Source of the DNA: an uncultured Eubacteriales bacterium
Lineage (GTDB): Bacteria; Bacillota_A; Clostridia; Oscillospirales; Oscillospiraceae
Assembly: GCA_949739085.1 (NCBI GenBank)
Contig: CATIYU010000194.1
Location: 1-10,740 of the forward strand
Reading direction: 5' to 3'
Length of the DNA stretch: 10,740 nucleotides
Shown here: piece after piece, positions 6,310 through 10,740 of the stretch
Layout: every line of letters begins with the position of its first letter
Numbering within the stretch: the first letter of the stretch is position 1
Notes under the pieces: generated by a model
The model's database searches: none
Told to the model about the DNA's origin: nothing
Seen by the model: the letters and a program-made list of their open reading frames with translations, nothing else
Position numbers and translations under genes: made by a program

Positions 6310-7776
6310 ATGAAAAAAGTTACGGCACTGCTTCTGGCGGCCATCCTCGCCCTCGGCCTGCTGGCTGGGTGCGGCGGCGGCAACACGCCGGCAAATTCGG
6401 ACACCCTCACCATCATGGGCGGCATCAAGACGGAGAACCTGGACTCCTTGGTGGGCGTGACCCACGACCCCAACCTGATGAGCAGCGTCTTCGGCGCGCT
6501 GATCCGCCGGGGGGAGAACGGCCTGGAGCCGGGCATCATCGAGAAGTGGGAGCTGTCCGGGGACAGTCTGACCACCACGTTCACCATCCGGGCGGGCGTC
6601 AAGTTCAGCGACGGCTCGGACTTCACCGCGGACGACGTGATCTTCTCCCTGGACAAGATGAACGAGGACCCCATGATGGCCTATTCGGTGGGGAAGTACA
6701 CCTGGGCCAAGGTGGACGCTCTCACCTTCACCATGACCGCCAGCTCCTTGCTCAGTAACCCGGCTGACGCACTCTCCTCGCTCTTCATCGCGCCCTCCGA
6801 CGCCTACGACCCCACCGCCTTTGTAAAATCGCCCATCGGGGCCGGTCCCTACAAGGTCGACAGTATCGACGCGGACGGCACCGTTAACCTCTCGGTGAAT
6901 GAGCACTACTACGGCGAGAAGCCCCACTACACAAAGCTGGTCATCAAGGCCCCCCTCAACGCCGCCGCCGCCGTCATCGCCCTGCAAAACGGTGAGGTGG
7001 ACATCCTGCAAAACGTGGCCGCGGACCAGCTGGCCCTTGTCCGGGGCGATGACAACTTGGAGCTGCGGGAGACCACGGGCTACACCGCCACCGGCGTTTG
7101 GTTCTACGGCCCGCTGAAGGACGACGTTGACCTGCGCTTTGCCATCGCCCACGCCATCGACCGGGATAAGCTGGTGCAGATCGCGTGCAGCGGCCAGGCG
7201 GCGGCGTCCAGCGACCTCTTGGCGGCGAAGACCCTAGGTCCCCTGGCCGGCGCGGTCCCCATGCCCGGCTACGACGTGGAGAAGGCCAAGGAGTACCTGG
7301 CCAAGTCCAACTACCGGGAGGGAGACGTGCTGACCCTGACCACCTATGACAACCCCGCCGCCGCCCAGTGCATCATGGAGGACCTAAAAGCCGTGGGCAT
7401 CACAGTGGAGATCAACCAGATGGACATGAACTCCTTCTACCAGGCCAGCGCCAACGGCAACCTGGGCATGTGCATTATGTCCAACGGCGCGGAGATGGCC
7501 ACGACGGCAGGCCTTCTCCAAAATTTCTCCTCCGAGCGGGGGGAAGACTTCGTGTTCACCCCGGAGTGCGACGCACTGATCGAGCAGTACCGCTCGGAGC
7601 CGGACGAGGCCAACCGGGTGGAGCTGTACCGGCAGGTGCTGGAGCTCCAGGCGCAGTACTGCAACATCGCCCCCCTCTATGAGGCTAACAGGAACATCTG
7701 CTGCCGCAAGGGGCTCCAGGGTCTCACGGACTATTTCGCCGTGGCCGCGTACCTCTATCCTGAGTTGCTGAAGTGA
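6310..7776 (+). CDS. Extracytoplasmic solute-binding lipoprotein, family 5 (peptide/nickel/opine type)
   Basis: The 488-residue product begins with a lipoprotein signal (KK, hydrophobic core, lipobox LLAGC with Cys21), so it should be lipid-anchored outside the membrane. The mature part follows the SBP_bac_5 plan: LEPGIIEKWELSGDSLTTTF near 70-90, IRAGVKFSDGSDFTADDVIF (the family signature) near 91-115, GAGPYKV near 176-182, and the late-domain LRFAIAHAIDRDKL. It is a little shorter than OppA/DppA. A Cys-Cys pair sits near the C-terminus (NICCRKG). The gene follows the importer genes by 26 bp with a clear GGAGG (6299-6303), so this operon puts its binding protein last. The substrate could be a peptide, an opine-type metallophore or a nickel chelate; nothing seen here decides. 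Confidence 0.93.
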   Translation: MKKVTALLLAAILALGLLAGCGGGNTPANSDTLTIMGGIKTENLDSLVGVTHDPNLMSSVFGALIRRGENGLEPGIIEKWELSGDSLTTTFTIRAGVKFSDGSDFTADDVIFSLDKMNEDPMMAYSVGKYTWAKVDALTFTMTASSLLSNPADALSSLFIAPSDAYDPTAFVKSPIGAGPYKVDSIDADGTVNLSVNEHYYGEKPHYTKLVIKAPLNAAAAVIALQNGEVDILQNVAADQLALVRGDDNLELRETTGYTATGVWFYGPLKDDVDLRFAIAHAIDRDKLVQIACSGQAAASSDLLAAKTLGPLAGAVPMPGYDVEKAKEYLAKSNYREGDVLTLTTYDNPAAAQCIMEDLKAVGITVEINQMDMNSFYQASANGNLGMCIMSNGAEMATTAGLLQNFSSERGEDFVFTPECDALIEQYRSEPDEANRVELYRQVLELQAQYCNIAPLYEANRNICCRKGLQGLTDYFAVAAYLYPELLK

Positions 7777-7787
7777 GGAAATGAAGC

Positions 7788-8714
7788 ATGGATGAGAACA
7801 GAATGATCCAATCCCGCCTGGAGCCGGACCTGTCCCTGGCGGACCTGGCCGTGCCGGCGGAGCTGGCGGTGTACAGCTTCGACAGCGAGTGTGTGGAGCG
7901 GGAGATCCGAGAGTACCGGCTGAAAAACGCCGTGATGGAGACCGCTGCCCGGATCGAGTCCGGTGACTTTATCGAATTCACCGCCGGCGACAGCCAGCGG
8001 CGCATCCCGGCCACCGTGGGCCTGGGCCTCCTGGGAAGGGAGACGGAGTCCGCCCTGCTGGGCCGGGGCGTGGGCGACACGGTCACCGCCGGGGAGGCGC
8101 CCTATGGCGGCCGGGAGCTGACGGTGCGCTCCATCCGGCGGCGGGTCCTGCCGGAGTTCTCCGACCAGGCGGCCGGGGAGTTAGGGTACGATTCCGTGGA
8201 GGCATTCCGGGCAGGGCGTCTGGAGGAGTTGCGCAGTCAGGCCCGGCGGGCCCGGGCCCGGGAGCTGGCCATGGAGGAGTGCATGGGCCGCCTCGCCCAG
8301 ACGGCGCTGTACCCCTGGGGGACGGAGCTGGAGGAGTTGATCCGAAGCTACGGAGAGATCAATGATGAGCTGTTCCGCAGCAGAAATATGGACCCCGCAA
8401 CGGTCGACCCCGGTGAGCTTGAGCAGATGTTTGGCGTCCGATCAACGGAGGAGCTCGCTCAGAAGGCGGCGGAGAGTGCCGAAACAAATCTGAAATTGGC
8501 CATTATCGGACAGAAGGCCGCCCAGGAAAAAAATGTGTCCTTCGGTAAGGAGGACTATGAGCAGGCCGTCCGCGACATGGCAAAGAAATACTTGATGGAG
8601 GCATCGGCAGTCAGGAACGCCACACCCTTCCTGGCGGCCCTGGTGGAGAAGTATGTCAAGCTGCTGATTGCGGAGCTGATCGCAAGAGCAGAAGCGGCTA
8701 TGAGAGAGGTTTGA
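7788..8714 (+). CDS. Trigger-factor-like chaperone lacking the ribosome-binding domain
   Basis: A 308-residue soluble protein with no signal peptide, resembling the middle and C-terminal parts of trigger factor. Residues about 10-58 match the linker just before the PPIase domain. About 59-117 (GDFIEF ... ALLGRGVGDTV ... ELTVRSIRRR) look like a shortened FKBP-type domain. From about 120 onward (VLPEFSDQAAGELGYDSVEA and the long charged helices) it is the SurA-like C-terminal chaperone domain. The N-terminal ribosome-docking domain with its GFRxGxxP motif is missing, so this is unlikely to be the housekeeping trigger factor. The short PPIase part may be inactive. GAGGA (7775-7779) overlaps the upstream stop. 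Lying next to thioredoxin and a reductase, it may help fold or hold a redox partner. The homology is judged by eye from layout and motifs. Confidence 0.78.
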   Translation: MDENRMIQSRLEPDLSLADLAVPAELAVYSFDSECVEREIREYRLKNAVMETAARIESGDFIEFTAGDSQRRIPATVGLGLLGRETESALLGRGVGDTVTAGEAPYGGRELTVRSIRRRVLPEFSDQAAGELGYDSVEAFRAGRLEELRSQARRARARELAMEECMGRLAQTALYPWGTELEELIRSYGEINDELFRSRNMDPATVDPGELEQMFGVRSTEELAQKAAESAETNLKLAIIGQKAAQEKNVSFGKEDYEQAVRDMAKKYLMEASAVRNATPFLAALVEKYVKLLIAELIARAEAAMREV

Positions 8715-8718
8715 GAGT

Positions 8719-9036
8719 ATGGCAGTACGCGAAGCGACGAAGGATAATTTCCGGGAGCTGATCCGGGAAAACGTGGTGGTGGCGGAATTTTTCTCCGACA
8801 ACTGCCTCCCCTGCCAGCTGATGGCGAAAGTACTGGAGGACGTCAGTCTCGATATGCCCTTTATCGGCATTCTGAAGGTGAACTCCTCCAAATACCCGGC
8901 GCTAGGGCGCTCGTTCCAGGTGGCCGCATTCCCCACCATCCTCTTCTTCAAGGACGGGGCGGAGGTGCGCCGGCACATCGGCTTTATGAGCGCACAGGAT
9001 ATCGAAGCCGCTATTGGGGAATATTTGTATTCCTAA
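8719..9036 (+). CDS. trxA: Thioredoxin-family protein with atypical CLPC active site
   Basis: A 105-residue single-domain thioredoxin of normal length and no signal peptide, so cytoplasmic. The active site is DNCLPCQLM (Cys29, Cys32) instead of WCGPC: the Trp before the first Cys is Asn and the dipeptide is Leu-Pro. The buried Asp of E. coli thioredoxin (Asp26) is Glu23 here. The cis-proline loop is kept (AAFPTILFF, Pro72), and DGAEVRRHIGFMSAQDIEAA forms the usual C-terminal strand and helix. It starts 4 bp after the upstream stop, with GAGAGG (8703-8708) inside the previous gene. The reductase encoded 22 bp downstream is its natural electron donor. The altered dipeptide should shift its redox potential relative to housekeeping thioredoxin, but the direction cannot be read here. 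Confidence 0.92.
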   Translation: MAVREATKDNFRELIRENVVVAEFFSDNCLPCQLMAKVLEDVSLDMPFIGILKVNSSKYPALGRSFQVAAFPTILFFKDGAEVRRHIGFMSAQDIEAAIGEYLYS

Positions 9037-9058
9037 AATTGAAAATCAGGGAGTAAGT

Positions 9059-9931
9059 ATGGAACAGCGCTATTCAATTGCCATCGTAGGATGCGGCCCG
9101 GCGGGCCTGTCCGCCGCGCTGAACGCGCGGATTCGGAAAAAGAGCCTCATCCTATTCGGCGAGAACGGAATCAGCGGCAAAGTGTCGCGGCCCGCATCCA
9201 TCATGAACTACTTGGGGATGCCCTCTGTCAGCGGGGAGGAGCTGAAGGCCGCTTTCCTCCGGCATATCCGGGAGATGGGCATCACCATCACCAACGCCCG
9301 GATCGACGGCATCTACCCCATGGGCGGCTACTTTGTGCTCAGTTCCGGCGGCAAGATGTACGAGGCGAAGGCGGTGATCCTGGCCACGGGGGCCAAGCCC
9401 CCCCGCTCGATCCCCGGCGAGCAGCAGCTCCTGGGCGCCGGCGTCAGCTACTGCGCCACCTGCGACGGGCTCCTCTACGAGGGCAAGACCGTGGCGGTGG
9501 CTGCCTACAGCCGGCAGGAGGAGGACGATGTGCGCTATTTGGCGAAGATCGCCCAGAGGGTGATCTTCTTGCCCCAGTATGCCAGTAGCCTCACCGGCGG
9601 AAACATCGAGACCGTGGCGGGAAAGCCTGCGGGCGTCCGGAGGACGGCGGAAGGCCTGTGCCTGAGCCTGGAGGGCGGCGAAACCGTGGCGGCGGATGGG
9701 GTGTTCCTCCTGCGGGGCGGGGACGTGTCCCCGGCGGGCCTGCTGTCGGGCCTGGAGCTGGAGAACAACTTCATCAAGGTGGACCGGCAGATGCGCACCA
9801 GCGTCCCAGGCTGTTTTGCCGCCGGCGACTGCGTGGGTACACCTTTCCAGTACATCAAGGCGGCCGGAGAGGGGAACATCGCCGCGCATTCAGCAGTGTC
9901 CTATCTAGCGCAGTCTGCTCCAGGGAATTGA
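9059..9931 (+). CDS. Thioredoxin-reductase-like flavoprotein without NADPH-binding motif (FFTR-like)
   Basis: A 290-residue protein of the low-Mr thioredoxin reductase fold. I choose ATG 9059 because AGGGAG (9048-9053) precedes it and the next residues form the FAD-binding strand at once; an in-frame ATG at 9014 lies inside the thioredoxin gene. FAD motifs are kept: GCGPAG (11-16), ATGAKPPR, and CFAAGDCVG with Asp257. The redox centre is the normal CATCDG (Cys132, Cys135). The NADPH domain is not normal. Where GGGxSA is expected it reads VAVAAYSRQEEDD (145-157), and HRRxxFRA is replaced by VIFLPQYASS (168-177). It is also shorter than TrxB (about 310-320). Loss of both motifs with a kept CATC centre is the mark of clostridial ferredoxin-dependent flavin thioredoxin reductases. 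Ferredoxin as donor is inference. Confidence 0.88.
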   Translation: MEQRYSIAIVGCGPAGLSAALNARIRKKSLILFGENGISGKVSRPASIMNYLGMPSVSGEELKAAFLRHIREMGITITNARIDGIYPMGGYFVLSSGGKMYEAKAVILATGAKPPRSIPGEQQLLGAGVSYCATCDGLLYEGKTVAVAAYSRQEEDDVRYLAKIAQRVIFLPQYASSLTGGNIETVAGKPAGVRRTAEGLCLSLEGGETVAADGVFLLRGGDVSPAGLLSGLELENNFIKVDRQMRTSVPGCFAAGDCVGTPFQYIKAAGEGNIAAHSAVSYLAQSAPGN

Positions 9932-9946
9932 TTTGAGGATCTATCG

Positions 9947-9987
9947 CCTATATAGCTGGTTGGGGCGGGGCTGGGAGGCTCTATAGG
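9947..9987 (+). terminator. Weak candidate terminator after the operon
   Basis: CCTATA (9947-9952) pairs with TATAGG (9982-9987), followed by one mismatch and AGC/GCT, around a G-rich loop. The following bases are ATCTTTG, only a short U-run. It begins 15 bp after the last stop codon, a reasonable place for an operon end. The stem is A/T-rich and imperfect, so this is tentative. Confidence 0.3.
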
Positions 9988-10362
9988 ATCTTTGCAGGTG
10001 CTTTGTACACACCGCAGAAAGTGCGACGCAAATTTCCGAAAAATTGGCGCATATTTGCTCCACACTCCGTCCCACATGGTACGAGAAAGCTGATAGGCAG
10101 AAAGTATCATTTCACTGGAATCAAAAAGGCCCGTAGATCGCTGAGTGGCAGTGGTTTACGGGCCCCAATTCCGCGTCCAGTACAGTGCGATGCGAGGCGT
10201 CATGGAACCAAAAATTTCGTCTTCGATTTGTCCAGCTTCCCATGGTTTTCATGTTGTACAGCAGGGAGTTGTCCTCATAAAATGTCCTCCGCCGCCCGCA
10301 AAAAGGACGCCCAGGTAACGGCTTTTCTGTCGCCCCTATTATAACGCAGATTTCTTTCCCAC
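9988..10362. other. Gene-poor interval, possible minus-strand coding relic
   Basis: About 375 bp in which I find no intact gene. On the minus strand the stretch 10340-10170 has coding-like composition. One frame there contains KPLPGRPFCGRRRTFYEDNS, which resembles a CPFCG zinc-ribbon start with the first Cys changed to Arg (a single T-to-C change). That frame runs through the terminator hairpin below, which a real gene should not do. A degraded Lar/zinc-ribbon-type gene is possible but unproven. The plus-strand frame in the same place has no ribosome site and no family features. Confidence 0.25.
10123..10164 (-). terminator. Intrinsic terminator pointing left (minus strand)
   Basis: GGCCCGTA (10128-10135) and TACGGGCC (10157-10164) are exact 8-bp arms around a 21-nt loop. 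On the minus strand the stem is followed by TTTTTGA, a U-tract. It would end leftward transcripts from the right flank and also separate them from the rightward operon. Confidence 0.55.
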
Positions 10363-10503
10363 CTACGAGGCGTTTCTTTGTTTGTTCCAGCGCACACGCT
10401 GCTCTGAGGATAAGAGCTGATTTATGGCCATGAAAATCTGCATTATCTGATTCAGGCCTGCCATTTTCGTGACAATTTCTGCTTGTTGGGTACGGCTGAA
10501 CAC
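10363..10503 (-). CDS. Small reading frame or gene fragment of unknown function
   Basis: A minus-strand frame ending at TAG 10365-10363 reads naturally as protein: RTQQAEIVTKMAGLNQIMQ, then IFMAINQLLSSEQRVRW and a basic end (NKQRNAS). Starting at GTG 10503-10501 it is 46 residues; an internal ATG (10464-10462) would give 33. No clear ribosome site precedes either start, and it begins just after a terminator hairpin. It may be the tail of a decayed gene rather than an expressed peptide. The peptide is helical and amphipathic, with no signal or cysteine motif. I do not recognise a family. Confidence 0.35.
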   Translation of the reverse strand: MFSRTQQAEIVTKMAGLNQIMQIFMAINQLLSSEQRVRWNKQRNAS

Positions 10504-10515
10504 TCTCTGACCACA

Positions 10516-10534
10516 TATTTGCCTACAGACAGAG
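10516..10534. repeat. 19-nt direct repeat, copy 2
   Basis: TATTTGCCTACAGACAGAG here matches 1334-1352 at 18 of 19 positions (T/A difference at 10529). As at copy 1, a GC-rich hairpin follows on the plus strand (7 nt later here), so on the minus strand the motif trails a hairpin. Confidence 0.6.
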
Positions 10535-10567
10535 AAAACCGGCCCGCCAAGAGTATCCCGGCGGGCT
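10531..10567 (-). terminator. Intrinsic terminator of the right-edge minus-strand gene
   Basis: GCCCGCC (10542-10548) and GGCGGGC (10560-10566) pair exactly around an 11-nt loop, with one further G-U pair outside. On the minus strand the stem is followed by CGGTTTTCTCT. It lies 10 bp beyond the stop codon of the gene at 10577-10740, the expected place for its terminator. The 19-nt repeat overlaps its far end. Confidence 0.6.
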
Positions 10568-10576
10568 GTGTGCTGT

Positions 10577-10740
10577 TCAGCTTGCCTTATTCTCTGTCCT
10601 CAATCGCTCCTTTTCGGCGGACACCTCCGTTTTCATTTCAATTATCATTACCTCCAGCAATTTTTCGCATTCCTCCTCTGTGCTGGCGTAGACGCTTCTG
10701 GTTTCTTTCCTCCCATCTGGCCATTTCACTGTGTACCGCC
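10577..10740 (-). CDS. C-terminal part of an unidentified protein (cut by window edge)
   Basis: The minus-strand frame is open from the right edge to TGA 10579-10577, giving the last 53 residues. It opens RYTVKWPDGRKETRSVYAST, a beta-hairpin-like start, and continues as a highly charged helix (EEECEKLLEVMIIEM...AEKERL) with heptad-like spacing. Codon use is convincing and a terminator hairpin follows at once. The hairpin-plus-coiled-helix style recalls small proteins or recombinase-associated domains of clostridial mobile elements, but I cannot assign a family. The start lies outside the window. Confidence 0.65.
   Translation of the reverse strand, partial: RYTVKWPDGRKETRSVYASTEEECEKLLEVMIIEMKTEVSAEKERLRTENKAS

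Noticed and set aside
7788..9931. Reductive dehalogenase cluster, suggested by the Crp/Fnr plus trigger-factor-like pairing
   Set aside because: No dehalogenase, corrinoid-binding or ferredoxin-like gene is present in the window; only the pairing resembles such clusters.
10003..10344. Plus-strand open frame of 113 codons after the reductase
   Set aside because: No ribosome site, low-complexity composition, and it crosses the minus-strand terminator hairpin.
10121..10516. Minus-strand open frame of 131 codons
   Set aside because: Its first part is out of frame with the more protein-like 10363-10503 stretch and its end passes through a terminator hairpin into the U-tract. Part of it (around 10340-10170) is noted as a possible relic only.
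1..10740. CRISPR array, tRNA, rRNA, riboswitch
   Set aside because: No regularly spaced repeats, no cloverleaf-like segment, and no leader long or structured enough to support a known riboswitch; the operon leader is only about 19 nt.

Overview
The window looks like a chromosomal segment of a strictly anaerobic, high-GC member of the Firmicutes (Oscillospiraceae/Flavonifractor-like gut clostridia). This is inferred from the codon use, the strong AGGAGG-type ribosome sites, the xis-like/DUF6076-like pair at the left edge, and a thioredoxin reductase of the clostridial type that lacks an NADPH site. No species can be named from the sequence alone.

Layout. (1) 1-1283: AT-richer accessory DNA with two divergent genes, a truncated excisionase-like helix-turn-helix gene on the minus strand and a DUF6076-like zinc-ribbon protein on the plus strand. 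(2) 1284-1813: a gene-poor stretch with a perfect 15-bp hairpin, possible decayed coding remnants, a minus-strand intrinsic terminator, and the promoter and candidate operator of the next gene. (3) 1814-9931: one tightly packed, GC-rich plus-strand operon of nine genes with gaps of 2 to 27 bp. It encodes a Crp/Fnr-family regulator, two oligopeptide-type ABC permeases (DppB/DppC-like), two ATPases (DppD/DppF-like), a lipoprotein substrate-binding protein, a trigger-factor homologue without the ribosome-binding domain, a thioredoxin with a CLPC active site, and a thioredoxin-reductase-like flavoprotein with an intact CATC redox centre but no recognisable NADPH-binding motif. (4) 9932-10740: gene-poor DNA with two minus-strand terminators, a tiny minus-strand reading frame, and the C-terminus of a minus-strand gene that runs off the right edge.

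How the genes may work together (inference). The regulator appears unable to bind cyclic nucleotide and so may sense another ligand or redox state. It would control an importer for a peptide-like, opine-like or metal-chelate-like compound. The three cytoplasmic genes downstream form a thiol-redox/chaperone set: a pyridine-nucleotide-independent (probably ferredoxin-driven, FFTR-type) reductase, its thioredoxin, and a trigger-factor-like chaperone. Joining an uptake system to a dedicated reductase/thioredoxin/chaperone set is the most interesting feature of the window. It suggests import of an oxidised or disulfide-type compound that is reduced inside the cell, or a redox-sensitive protein that needs folding help. 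The pairing of a Crp/Fnr regulator with a trigger-factor-like protein recalls the CprK/CprT pair of Desulfitobacterium reductive-dehalogenase clusters, but no dehalogenase is present here.

A 19-nt direct repeat (18/19 identical) lies just outside the operon region on both sides (1334-1352 and 10516-10534), next to hairpins in both cases. It may be a dispersed terminator-linked motif or a trace of insertion.
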